A stretch of 6,690 bases of DNA from contig LJCR01000123.1 of NCBI GenBank assembly GCA_001399705.1, positions 1 to 6,690 of the forward strand. Direction: 5' to 3'. This DNA is from Kouleothrix aurantiaca. Lineage in GTDB: Bacteria > Chloroflexota > Chloroflexia > Chloroflexales > Roseiflexaceae. The translations under genes and the position numbers were made by a program. The notes beneath the pieces were generated by a model that was not told where the DNA came from, ran no database searches, and was given only the letters and a program-made list of their open reading frames with translations. Positions within the stretch are counted from its first letter, which is position 1; each line of letters starts with the position of its first letter. This document shows positions 1 through 5,920 of the stretch, one piece after another.

Positions 1-56
1 GTAGTAGACTGAGGGGCAACACTAGAGGTTTGGTTATCGGCAGCGGAACTTTCCAT
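1..56 (-). CDS. Partial hypothetical protein, N-terminus only
   Basis: This is the beginning of the gene of the leftmost, incomplete cassette. An ATG at 56-54 opens a frame that stays open to the window edge, starting MESSAADNQTSSVAPQ, a polar and probably soluble or disordered N-terminus. A GAGG Shine-Dalgarno sequence (65-62) lies 5 nt upstream. A second in-frame-open ATG (68-66, another frame, MRILWKVPLP) also reaches the edge but has no comparable ribosome site. About 85 bp separate the start from the cassette boundary, as in the neighbouring cassettes. Only 18 codons are visible, so no function can be given. Confidence 0.5.
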   Translation of the reverse strand, partial: MESSAADNQTSSVAPQST

Positions 57-92
57 AAGATCCTCATGACAATCTAGCTAACCAGCACTAAT

Positions 93-101
93 ATTCTATC
101 A
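93..101 (-). promoter_or_regulatory. Possible extended -10 promoter of the leftmost cassette
   Basis: On the minus strand TGATAGAAT fits TGn plus a TATAAT-like hexamer (5 of 6). It lies about 37 nt upstream of the proposed ATG at 56. No convincing -35 hexamer is present. It is a weak call based on motif and position only. Confidence 0.3.
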
Positions 102-140
102 CATTTCTGCTTTGGCTTTAGTATGGCATTGATAGCCTGC

Positions 141-267
141 GCCCAACGGGTTGCGCTTTAGCGGCGCCGCCCTGTAAATGGCTAGCACATTGTAGCAGAT
201 ACCGGCGCTGAAAAGCGCACGATCTTGCTCGACGCGAAGCGGCGTCCGCTGCAAGCGCGTGTTGGGC
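141..267 (-). repeat. attC site of cassette A (toxin-antitoxin)
   Basis: This is a 127 bp attC. The boxes are GCCCAAC (141-147) and GTTGGGC (261-267). Inside them GCGCTT (153-158) pairs with AAGCGC (253-258), and AGCGG (160-164) with CCGCT (246-250). CGCCGC (165-170) then pairs with GCGGCG (239-244), leaving T245 bulged. The unpaired spacers next to the boxes are 5 nt and 2 nt. The remaining loop of about 68 nt is well conserved in most other copies. The site starts 20 nt after the antitoxin stop codon. Confidence 0.92.
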
Positions 268-286
268 GCAGCCTAGTAGTACAAGA

Positions 287-517
287 TTATTCGTAGTTCC
301 GGCGGCTTTCTTGAATACTTTCGAGCAGTTCTTGTTGTGTTATTGGGCGATGTAACTGAACACCGGGAATATCCAGCGGTGATGCTGTTTGTGGTTCCGG
401 TGTCAAGACAAAACTCTGCCCATCACGACGCTGAATACGTACCGCTCCATCTCGTCGGGCCTGCTCAAGAATTGCGGCAAAATTTTGGCGAGCTTCGGAA
501 AACGTATAGCTCTTCAT
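287..517 (-). CDS. Phd/YefM-family type II antitoxin
   Basis: The product is a 76-residue protein predicted to neutralise the PIN toxin encoded just upstream and to repress the shared promoter. Its N-terminal half (TFSEARQNFAAILEQAR, then a basic stretch with RIQRRDGQSFVLTPE) matches the Phd/YefM fold, in which the N-terminus dimerises and binds DNA. The C-terminal part, ending QESRRNYE, is charged, as expected of the segment that wraps the toxin. The ATG overlaps the toxin stop as ATGA (4 nt), and a GGAG sequence 8 nt upstream lies inside the end of the toxin gene, so the two genes are probably translationally coupled. The antitoxin follows the toxin here, whereas antitoxin-first is usual for this family. 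The family call is by recognition only; the exact subfamily is not resolved. Confidence 0.85.
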   Translation of the reverse strand: MKSYTFSEARQNFAAILEQARRDGAVRIQRRDGQSFVLTPEPQTASPLDIPGVQLHRPITQQELLESIQESRRNYE

Positions 518-912
518 GGTGTTATCTCCACAACGCTAATCTGGGCAGCACGAGCAGCTGTCTTCAATCCTCTATCAAGGGTGATAAGCGAGCACGATTG
601 CTGGCGGGCACAGACGATGAAATAGGCATCATAGGCGTAAATCTGATGTTGTTCGACGACAAGCACAGTATCATCAAGTGGAACATCAAGAAAACGAATG
701 GGTATCTTTTGATATTCAAGTAGAGCTTGACGTGCTTCAGCAAGCGTAATGCGTTTGCGTTTGATCATCGCAGAGAGGGCATTACCAATTTCCCAGTGAA
801 GAGAAAGAGGGGCGACAAGCTCAGCGCCGGTTGTGAGACGAACAAGTTCAGATTTAGTGGGTTCATTAAGCACCACCGCAAGGATAATGGAGGTATCGGT
901 AACTAAAAACAT
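514..912 (-). CDS. PIN-domain (VapC-like) ribonuclease toxin
   Basis: The product is a 132-residue single PIN domain, the usual length for VapC toxins, which are Mg2+-dependent RNases cleaving tRNA or rRNA. The four acidic active-site positions are visible: D6 (VTDTSI), E41 (HWEIGNAL), D95 (YDAYFI) and D113 (TLDRGL). The start is placed at the ATG at 912 because GAGG stands 5 nt before it and the protein then begins at the first PIN strand (MFLVTDTS). An upstream in-frame start at 942 would add ten unrelated residues and would lie inside the likely operator. The stop overlaps the antitoxin start. Toxin-antitoxin cassettes in integrons are thought to stabilise the array, because loss of the cassette leaves the toxin unneutralised. 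The target RNA cannot be predicted. Confidence 0.88.
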   Translation of the reverse strand: MFLVTDTSIILAVVLNEPTKSELVRLTTGAELVAPLSLHWEIGNALSAMIKRKRITLAEARQALLEYQKIPIRFLDVPLDDTVLVVEQHQIYAYDAYFIVCARQQSCSLITLDRGLKTAARAAQISVVEITP

Positions 913-928
913 ACACGCCTCTATACTC

Positions 929-940
929 GTACAATTGTAC
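929..940. promoter_or_regulatory. Palindromic operator candidate of the toxin-antitoxin operon
   Basis: GTACAATTGTAC is a perfect 12 bp palindrome. It begins about 5 nt downstream of the -10 hexamer, covering the expected transcription start, and lies 17 nt before the toxin ATG. Phd-type antitoxins repress their own operons by binding such palindromes, so autoregulation is the natural reading. This is inference from position and symmetry. Confidence 0.6.
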
Positions 941-944
941 AAGT

Positions 945-973
945 ACTATAACATGCGAACGATGAAAGATCAA
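945..973 (-). promoter_or_regulatory. Sigma-70-type promoter of the toxin-antitoxin cassette
   Basis: On the minus strand a -35 TTGATC (973-968) and a -10 TATAGT (950-945) are separated by exactly 17 nt. Transcription would start near 938, inside the palindrome at 929-940, giving a leader of about 26 nt before the toxin ATG. The promoter lies wholly inside cassette A, so it moves with the toxin-antitoxin pair. Confidence 0.7.
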
Positions 974-1005
974 GAGGATATTGGACGGAGAATATATGGT
1001 GACGC

Positions 1006-1133
1006 GCCCAACGGGTTGCGCTTTAGCGGCGCCGCCCCGATTGATGGCTGCCACATTGTAGCAGAAACTGGCGCTGAAAAACGCACGATCTCGCTCGACG
1101 CGAAGCGGCGTCCGCTGCAAGCGCGTGTTAGGT
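1006..1133 (-). repeat. attC site of cassette B
   Basis: This is a 128 bp attC with boxes GCCCAAC (1006-1012) and GTTAGGT (1127-1133). The two boxes do not match each other fully, because the left one belongs to the start of cassette A. The right one instead matches the start box of cassette B at 1919-1925 (ACCTAAC). Stems are GCGCTT (1018-1023) with AAGCGC (1119-1124), AGCGG (1025-1029) with CCGCT (1112-1116), and CGCCGC (1030-1035) with GCGGCG (1105-1110), with T1111 bulged. Confidence 0.92.
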
Positions 1134-1218
1134 GCTTTCGCAATTTGTGTTTGTGCTCCGAGCTTGGTCTTTTCAGGTGGAACCTCACAAGAACCGGATT
1201 AGAATTGCCAGCGTAACT

Positions 1219-1737
1219 TCAGTCTCCTCGGCAATAACTGTTCTCAAATGCCTCAATATTTTCTGTATAAGCCAGACCGAAAGTATACACTGTTTGACCT
1301 GCATCGAATGCTCTTATAAGATTGGTTCGAAGAGTTTCGTCATGAAGAAGCTCCAAAGATTGCTTATCAAGTAAACTAACTTGACGCAAAAGGTGATGGC
1401 CTTGCTCACTACGGCTAACATACTGATTGCTGCCTGAGGCAGAAGTATAGCCGTAACCTTTATAGAAAGCGAGAGTCTGTTCCCAGGGGGCATCCGTTGC
1501 ATAATAACCCCAAATCCAGGTTTTGTGACATTCTAATTGGATATATGATACCTTGCCAAGATTCTCGCTGTTATTTGGAGATGGGGACACGAGAAAGATC
1601 AAAGGGGCATAACAATACAATGCAAAAACAGGCCATACTGCAATGAACACTAAGGCACTGATAAATAGGCCAGTGACGAAATAGCGTGGAGCTTTGCTAT
1701 TCTGTTTTAGCGGTGTGGTCACGGCGTACTCTTTCAT
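1219..1737 (-). CDS. Membrane-anchored hypothetical protein
   Basis: I do not recognise the family of this 172-residue protein. Residues about 20-51 form a strongly hydrophobic segment (YFVTGLFISALVFIAVWPVF and onward), long enough for one or two membrane passes, after a short basic N-terminus. The remaining 120 residues are polar and would form one soluble domain, including a motif DAPWEQTLAFYKGYGY that resembles small secreted domains carrying a D-P-x-x-x-x-x-F-Y pattern. Three cysteines lie outside the hydrophobic part of the tail or near its edge. There is no clear Shine-Dalgarno sequence before the ATG. The stop is 86 bp before attC B, the longest such gap in the array. It has no obvious link to neighbouring cassettes. 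Confidence 0.75.
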   Translation of the reverse strand: MKEYAVTTPLKQNSKAPRYFVTGLFISALVFIAVWPVFALYCYAPLIFLVSPSPNNSENLGKVSYIQLECHKTWIWGYYATDAPWEQTLAFYKGYGYTSASGSNQYVSRSEQGHHLLRQVSLLDKQSLELLHDETLRTNLIRAFDAGQTVYTFGLAYTENIEAFENSYCRGD

Positions 1738-1918
1738 TCAGAACCGAAGGAAATGGCAAACTGAACTCAACAGGCGTATTTGATTATGCCCTGATGATTA
1801 CGACATATTCCTAGCAATGGTATCGTAGACTCTTGAAATGAAAAGGAGATTAAGAGGATGGCGGTGCAGTCTGCGGGAGCTGCAGGTGTGAATTGAAAGA
1901 GGCGTGCAGCCGTGATGC
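1738..1918. other. Gene-free 5' leader of cassette B (181 bp)
   Basis: This is the longest gene-free stretch between a cassette boundary and a gene start in the window. I see no convincing promoter for the cassette B gene here. On the opposite strand a strong Shine-Dalgarno-like AAAAGGAGATTAAGAGG precedes an ATG at 1858, but that frame closes after 12 codons (MAVQSAGAAGVN). An overlapping 17-codon frame from 1838 (MKRRLRGWRCSLRELQV) is basic. Neither is called as a gene. Confidence 0.4.
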
Positions 1919-2042
1919 ACCTAACGTTCTGCCGTTCAGCGGCGCGCCTTCAAGATCGGAATGACGCTCAGCACGAAATCACATTTTAAAATAGCACCGA
2001 TCTCGTGGCGCGAAGCGCGTCCGCTGGAACGGCTTGTTCGGC
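1919..2042 (-). repeat. attC site of cassette C (divergent copy)
   Basis: This 124 bp site is the most different of the eight. Boxes are ACCTAAC (1919-1925) and GTTCGGC (2036-2042). The outer stem has another sequence but still pairs: GCCGTT (1931-1936) with AACGGC (2028-2033), and CAGCGG (1937-1942) with CCGCTG (2021-2026), leaving G2027 bulged. The central loop is AT-rich and shares only its flanks (around GATCTCG and GCGAAGCG) with the other copies. The right box matches the start box of cassette C at 2676-2682. Confidence 0.88.
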
Positions 2043-2073
2043 GGCAGCCGATGCGGAACGTATGGATAGATGG

Positions 2074-2601
2074 TTACCCTGATAGTTCCTGTTCCCGTTG
2101 CTCGGCTTGCTGAACGTATGCCCTCAATGCGGTACTAAATCGCTCTCGCCACGTGGAATGGAAGAACGTTGGAGAGAGCGAAATATGGGCATCTGGATCA
2201 AGGCGCTGGAGCTGACGTAGGAGTTCAAAGAGGGCGATCACATTTGCAGCATTCCACTGATCACCCATACGGTAATCAAGAGCGAGTGCCTCCTGAAAGA
2301 CAAAAACGCCAAGATCAGGAATAACGGCGTCGAAATACGAGATACCGTGTAACACTGTATGGAAGTTCTCGGCTTCGCCACTGACGACTAACGCTGCTGC
2401 ATTTGGAACGGAATCAATGGATGTTTCGCGTCCAGTGCTGAGGTGCCAGAACCAAGCGTCGCCAGCGAAACCGGTTGCATCTGTTCGCAGATACATCCAC
2501 ATAGCAGCTACGCCAGCGGGCGAGACATGGTCAATATCGATTTCTGGAAGCGAGCCATCGTCAGAATCAAAAATGGTGTGGAAGGTGGTCCAGAGTTTCA
2601 T
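2074..2601 (-). CDS. Hypothetical soluble protein
   Basis: I cannot name the family of this 175-residue protein. It has no signal peptide or membrane segment, so it is presumably cytoplasmic. The N-terminus carries an acidic motif FDSDDGSLPEI (residues 11-21), followed by a mixed region rich in W, F and Y. A mostly helical C-terminal half (from about residue 118, NAANVIALFELLRQLQRL) ends in a charged Q/E-rich tail. The DDGSLPEI motif feels familiar from small proteins of unknown function, but I will not assign a role. The ATG at 2601 has no good Shine-Dalgarno sequence. A possible extended -10 lies 48 nt upstream. The stop is 32 bp before its attC. Confidence 0.75.
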   Translation of the reverse strand: MKLWTTFHTIFDSDDGSLPEIDIDHVSPAGVAAMWMYLRTDATGFAGDAWFWHLSTGRETSIDSVPNAAALVVSGEAENFHTVLHGISYFDAVIPDLGVFVFQEALALDYRMGDQWNAANVIALFELLRQLQRLDPDAHISLSPTFFHSTWRERFSTALRAYVQQAEQREQELSG

Positions 2602-2648
2602 GGATGTTACACAGTCTCATCGCACAGAGCTTGAAATCACGGAGAACT

Positions 2649-2657
2649 ATGATAGCA
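2649..2657 (-). promoter_or_regulatory. Possible extended -10 promoter of cassette C
   Basis: Minus-strand TGCTATCAT fits TGn plus TATAAT with one mismatch. It lies about 48 nt upstream of the ATG at 2601 and just inside the cassette boundary. No -35 element is visible. It is a weak call from motif and position. Confidence 0.3.
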
Positions 2658-2675
2658 CAAGCGTTGACGGTAGCC

Positions 2676-2804
2676 GCCGAACGCCTTGGCGTTCAGCGGC
2701 GCCGCCCCTATAGATCGAGCAGGCAATGGTACCAAATCTGAGTTTCAAAAAAGCAACGATCTTGCTCGACGCGAAGCGGCGTCCGCTGCAACGCCTTGTT
2801 GGGC
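2676..2804 (-). repeat. attC site of cassette D (variant outer stem)
   Basis: This is a 129 bp attC with boxes GCCGAAC (2676-2682) and GTTGGGC (2798-2804). The outer stem differs from the common type yet pairs: GGCGTT (2688-2693) with AACGCC (2790-2795), and CAGCGG (2694-2699) with CCGCTG (2783-2788), leaving one base, C2789, bulged. The inner right arm (CTCGACGCGAAGCGGCGT) is of the common type, so this copy looks intermediate between attC C and the others. The right box matches the start box of cassette D at 3443-3449 over 10 bp. Confidence 0.91.
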
Positions 2805-2836
2805 GGGTGCTTGTTTTTGTAAAGCATTTAGTGTGA

Positions 2837-3328
2837 TTACGTGCGGAGATAAATGGTTTTCGAATCTGATATTATAGCGTTGTTGTAGGGTAAATTATAC
2901 GACTTTTGTCGATCAATCCACTTTCGATATTTGAGAAAAATTTGCCAATCTATTTCGATAATGCGTTCGGTTACATAGTCATCATCAAACTTGACAATAA
3001 TCACGTTATCGAACGCAGGGCTTACTGGTTGGGTATTGTTAGGATCGGCTAGACCAAAGAATGATCCCGTTACACGACCGCTTACCCCTTTGATACTGTA
3101 TCGCTTACCATCAATTCCTGTTGCGTCGAAGCTCTTGGTACCAGGAGCTTTGGGGGTGAGATTAGGTAGCCTTGGTGTATTTCTGTAATATGTAATAGCT
3201 GTATATTCTGCGAGATCTCCGGTTATGTTCTTGCTCTTAATGATGCCTCTTTTTTTCCACTCCTTGAGGAGATCACTATAAGCCCGAAGTAAGTCTGCAT
3301 CAGACATTGACTGGAAATTTATAGACAT
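2837..3328 (-). CDS. Predicted PD-(D/E)XK-like nuclease-fold protein
   Basis: This is a 163-residue soluble protein. An N-terminal helix (DADLLRAYSDLLKEWKKRG) leads into KSKNITGDLAEY (E41), then KSFDATGIDGKRYSIKG with D68 and K80. This order, E then D then a strand ending in I-K, is the core of the restriction-endonuclease-like fold. It resembles a family of small unknown proteins with GDxAEY and DAxxxDGxRYQIKxR motifs. Here S78 stands where that family usually has Q or E, so catalytic activity is uncertain. The ATG at 3328 is supported by AAGGTG 5 nt upstream. A consensus extended -10 lies about 32 nt before it, so the cassette should be expressed on its own. A role in DNA cleavage or phage defence is plausible but inferred. 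Confidence 0.72.
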   Translation of the reverse strand: MSINFQSMSDADLLRAYSDLLKEWKKRGIIKSKNITGDLAEYTAITYYRNTPRLPNLTPKAPGTKSFDATGIDGKRYSIKGVSGRVTGSFFGLADPNNTQPVSPAFDNVIIVKFDDDYVTERIIEIDWQIFLKYRKWIDRQKSYNLPYNNAIISDSKTIYLRT

Positions 3329-3359
3329 AATTTCACCTTGAACAAGATGCTCATCTCAG

Positions 3360-3368
3360 ATTATAACA
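3360..3368 (-). promoter_or_regulatory. Extended -10 promoter of cassette D
   Basis: On the minus strand TGTTATAAT is a perfect extended -10 element (TGn plus TATAAT). Extended -10 promoters can do without a good -35, and none is seen here. Transcription would start near 3353, giving a leader of about 25 nt with the Shine-Dalgarno AAGGTG in front of the ATG at 3328. It lies inside the cassette. Confidence 0.6.
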
Positions 3369-3442
3369 CTACAAGATGTTTGACTATTCAGACTTTTGGC
3401 ATCGAATTTTTGTTCGATTTTGAGAAAACCTTGATGGCGCCC

Positions 3443-3570
3443 GCCCAACGGGTTGCGCTTTAGCGGCGCCGCCACCGATACATGGCACTGACATTGTAGC
3501 AGAAACTGGCGCTGAAAAGGCACGATCTCGCTCGACGTGAAGCGGCGTCCGCTGCAAGCGCGTGTTGGGC
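3443..3570 (-). repeat. attC site of cassette E
   Basis: This is a 128 bp attC of the common type with perfectly complementary boxes GCCCAAC (3443-3449) and GTTGGGC (3564-3570). The outer stem is GCGCTT (3455-3460) with AAGCGC (3556-3561). Relative to the other copies it has one base fewer in the loop (AAAAGGCACG) and a C-to-T change in the inner arm (GACGTGAAGCGG). Confidence 0.92.
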
Positions 3571-3618
3571 GGTGTTTGGCGGTTGTATATTTTTATTGGA
3601 AAAGTTGCAATGCACAGC

Positions 3619-4023
3619 CTATAGTTTACTTCTGTGCGCAATACGGTCAAATATTACTAACGGGAGAACTAAGATTGATAATAGAAGAAGTGGGTAATCA
3701 GCTATCCTAAACATCGCTAAAATTGCGAGAAGGCTGCCAATAATAGCAAGGAAAACTACGGCAAGGGTGGATATGAGCCAACGGAATTGCCGACGTTTGC
3801 GGAACACTTGGAAGCATGTGATTGCGGTCTGCAAGCCGCGCAAACTGTATGCCGTAAAAGCTGGAGTCTGTATCAGCAAAGCAGACTTGATACCCAAAAG
3901 GAGGGCTGCAATCGGGATAACAACCAGGATTCCAACGAGCGCATTCCAAAGCACAGTTTTGAGATTGACGCGTTGGAAGAGATACATTTTTTGAGGATTT
4001 ACATGCGGTGATTCGTGCGGCAT
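3619..4023 (-). CDS. Small integral membrane protein, unknown function
   Basis: The product is a 134-residue, very hydrophobic protein. Three membrane helices are visible at about residues 25-50 (LWNALVGILVVIPIAALLLG), 82-105 (WLISTLAVVFLAIIGSLLAI) and 109-126 (YPLLLLSILVLPLVIF), linked by a basic loop (RKRRQFR, 75-81) and ending in a basic tail. The frame is open upstream as far as 4197, inside the neighbouring attC. The ATG at 4023 is chosen because AGGAAA lies about 8 nt before it and because the upstream part is translated attC sequence. I do not recognise the family. Small multi-helix membrane proteins are common among integron cassettes, and transport or membrane-directed effects are both possible. 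Confidence 0.72.
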   Translation of the reverse strand: MPHESPHVNPQKMYLFQRVNLKTVLWNALVGILVVIPIAALLLGIKSALLIQTPAFTAYSLRGLQTAITCFQVFRKRRQFRWLISTLAVVFLAIIGSLLAILAMFRIADYPLLLLSILVLPLVIFDRIAHRSKL

Positions 4024-4115
4024 TGAGCGCTTTCCTACTTGTTGCGTAGCGGGTGATCTGACAAAACTCACTTTATCAGGGAGGAGATGAACAGACGCCG
4101 ACAGTTGATGAAACC

Positions 4116-4244
4116 GCCCAACGGGTTGCGCTTTAGCGGCGCCGCCACCGATACATGGCAAAGACATTGTAGCAGAAACTGACGCTGAAAAAGGCACGAT
4201 CTCGCTCGACGCGAAGCGGCGTCCGCTGCAAGCGCGTGTTGGGG
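4116..4244 (-). repeat. attC site of cassette F
   Basis: This is a 129 bp attC of the common type. Boxes are GCCCAAC (4116-4122) and GTTGGGG (4238-4244). The unusual final G of the right box is mirrored exactly in the start box of the same cassette (CCCCAAC, 5073-5079). The outer stem is GCGCTT (4128-4133) with AAGCGC (4230-4235). Confidence 0.92.
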
Positions 4245-4287
4245 CGCAAGGTGCGATTTGCTCATACAGCTTGCTACGCCATTACTG

Positions 4288-4971
4288 TTACGCTGGATTA
4301 CGAGTAATAAATTCTCTTACAGAGTTGAGTAGGAATTCGACTTGTTGATGATTATACTCACTATATTTTCCGTGAGCTGCCTTGTTCCGTAAATCTAACC
4401 ATGCAGTAATACTCTTTTGATCAAGTTTTGAATAAATATTACTACGTGCAAGGTCGGCATTTAGACTGTCTGCTTTTTTGGGGTAAGTACCTTTTGCGTC
4501 AGTCACTTCTGTTGAAATATTGTGTCTGCCGCAAAGCTGCCGTAAATGTTCTTCAAGCACACTCCCACCTAATACTGCTGCAGGGTCTTTATAACCTTCG
4601 CTGAGTAAATATTGTGCCATTTCAAGGAAATCTGAGAATAGATTGGCGTGAACGAGTTGTTCAAGACTTGTAAGATATCCCGATTGCACAGCAGAGCGTA
4701 ATGCCTTAATGGCTCCTGCTACATGTGGTATACGCAACTGAGGGTAATAATCGTTAAGTTTTTCAATGGCTGCTTTAGTCTGAACATAATATGGGCTTTC
4801 GATGCCGGCAATACGATGTATAGCTGCCATGCTCGCTATAATAAACTCACTAGCTACTGATGATGGAATATCTGAGTAGTCGCTGTGCTGCTTGAGCTTA
4901 TCAAGTGCTTCGAAAGTTGCAACTAAATCGTCAAGCTGAGGCAACATCGCGGTGGTAAGTATATTATTCAA
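4288..4971 (-). CDS. HEPN-like R-x4-H protein (Abi-type C-terminus)
   Basis: The product is a soluble, all-helical protein of about 227 residues. Its C-terminal third contains GGSVLEEHLRQLC and later LDLRNKAAHGKYSEY. The latter holds R-N-K-A-A-H, which fits the R-x4-6-H signature of HEPN ribonucleases, followed by helix VEFLLNSVREFI. This arrangement resembles C-terminal domains of abortive-infection-like proteins, which are predicted to cut RNA when phage infection is sensed. No ATG start is convincing. The TTG at 4971 is chosen because GGAG stands 6 nt before it. A TTG at 4983 and an ATG at 4947 are alternatives. A TATAAT hexamer (minus strand, 5021-5016) lies about 45 nt upstream without a good -35. 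Activity and trigger are inference; some R-x4-H proteins are non-catalytic. Confidence 0.72.
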   Translation of the reverse strand: MNNILTTAMLPQLDDLVATFEALDKLKQHSDYSDIPSSVASEFIIASMAAIHRIAGIESPYYVQTKAAIEKLNDYYPQLRIPHVAGAIKALRSAVQSGYLTSLEQLVHANLFSDFLEMAQYLLSEGYKDPAAVLGGSVLEEHLRQLCGRHNISTEVTDAKGTYPKKADSLNADLARSNIYSKLDQKSITAWLDLRNKAAHGKYSEYNHQQVEFLLNSVREFITRNPA

Positions 4972-5072
4972 TTTGAACTCCAAGTTAATTTCGTTGCGTC
5001 AATTCAAAACACGCGATTATAAATCCAGCAAAATCAATAGCTTCTGTCTAGCGTAAGGCTTTGGATTTGACG

Positions 5073-5201
5073 CCCCAACGGGTTGCGCTTTAGCGGCGCC
5101 GCCACCGATAAATGGCAACGATGTTGTAGCAGATACTGGCGCTGAAAAACGCCCGATCTTGCCCGACGCGAAGCGGCGTCCGCTGCAAGCGCGTGTTCGG
5201 C
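5073..5201 (-). repeat. attC site of cassette G
   Basis: This is a 129 bp attC of the common type. Boxes are CCCCAAC (5073-5079) and GTTCGGC (5195-5201), which do not fully match each other. The right box does match the start box of cassette G (GCCGAAC, 5921-5927). The outer stem is GCGCTT (5085-5090) with AAGCGC (5187-5192). The inner arm has CCCGACGCGAAG where most copies have CTCGACGCGAAG. Confidence 0.92.
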
Positions 5202-5218
5202 GCGCCGGCATTGTGCAA

Positions 5219-5854
5219 TTATTGTGGTGCCTCAGTTGAAAGAGATAGAACTGTTCCTGTGCGAGCATCTACCCACACACGTAGCCACGTCGGCTTGCCA
5301 AAATAGACGATACTCCATGCTGCTGGAACCCCTACGCTGGCCGGAACTTGCTGATCGAGGAACAGGCGCACGAGAAAGTCTGCCGCTCCAATCTGCCGCC
5401 CAAGATGGGCTTGGCCTTCTGTAAGCGTTGCGCGAAGTGCTTCGCGTGGACTGACTTGAACGATTGATGCGCGTGGCAACGGCACCGTATCGACTATTTC
5501 CGATCTACCACCATCTTGCAGGATAGCAGTGGTTTGTGGTGCGCTATCTTTGAAGGTTACTTCACGTACAACAAATGATGTCTCAGCAGGCATTTTCGTT
5601 GCGTGTATCAACTCGAAGCGAACCGCCAAATCCATCGTTGTGGGATTCGTGCTGTCAAACCCGGGAGACGGTTGCACAATAACCGAGTGGAGTACAAGGT
5701 CGTCGCCTTCTTTGGCGATGGTATCTTGCACCGCTGTGAGTTGTTTCGACCAGGGAACTGTATGCGATGATTGATGAACGCTTGTGCAGCTCGTCAAAAC
5801 CATGATGACCGCGAGCATAGGACAAACAATCCATCGATATCGTGAAATGACCAT
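5219..5854 (-). CDS. Putative lipoprotein with PepSY-like C-terminus
   Basis: The product is a 211-residue exported protein. Residues 1-23 form a lipoprotein signal: basic RYR, a hydrophobic core, then lipobox L20-T21-S22-C23, so the mature protein should be lipid-anchored at C23. The mature part is β-rich. Its final segment, AAWSIVYFGKPTWLRVWVDA followed by RTGTVLSL, resembles PepSY-type domains, where the VDARTGxVL pattern is typical, preceded by a helix (ALRATLTEGQAHLGRQIG). The frame is open upstream to 6070 through attC H. The ATG at 5854 is chosen because the signal peptide begins there and a weak AGG lies about 8 nt upstream. The stop is 18 bp before attC G. The function is unknown; PepSY-like domains are associated with regulating proteases or envelope enzymes, but that is not shown here. 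Confidence 0.75.
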   Translation of the reverse strand: MVISRYRWIVCPMLAVIMVLTSCTSVHQSSHTVPWSKQLTAVQDTIAKEGDDLVLHSVIVQPSPGFDSTNPTTMDLAVRFELIHATKMPAETSFVVREVTFKDSAPQTTAILQDGGRSEIVDTVPLPRASIVQVSPREALRATLTEGQAHLGRQIGAADFLVRLFLDQQVPASVGVPAAWSIVYFGKPTWLRVWVDARTGTVLSLSTEAPQ

Positions 5855-5920
5855 TAGCTTGCCTGTTCTATTTGTTTGGTGGAGAGGGCAAGATTTTGTC
5901 CGCATGTGAGACGAGAATGC

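Noticed and set aside
337..723. Plus-strand 128-codon frame opposite the toxin-antitoxin genes
   Set aside because: It is antisense to two recognisable genes with matching motifs and has no ribosome site or family features of its own.
866..1188. Minus-strand frames crossing attC B
   Set aside because: They are translations of the attC repeat itself (the RRFAS...LKRNPLGA type of sequence recurs at every attC) and overlap the toxin-antitoxin promoter.
1134..1218. Possible terminator after the cassette B gene
   Set aside because: No stable GC hairpin followed by a T-run was found on the minus strand; the attC hairpins themselves are the only strong palindromes at the gene ends.
1838..1896. Plus-strand mini-frames with a strong Shine-Dalgarno (12 and 17 codons)
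   Set aside because: They are too short to support as genes, in antisense orientation to the array, with no promoter seen; mentioned only in the leader entry.
3384..3650. 88-codon minus frame across attC E
   Set aside because: It is mostly translated attC sequence and lies between two cassette genes, crossing a cassette boundary.
5017..5268. 83-codon minus frame across attC G
   Set aside because: It is translated attC sequence crossing the boundary between cassettes F and G, with no ribosome site.
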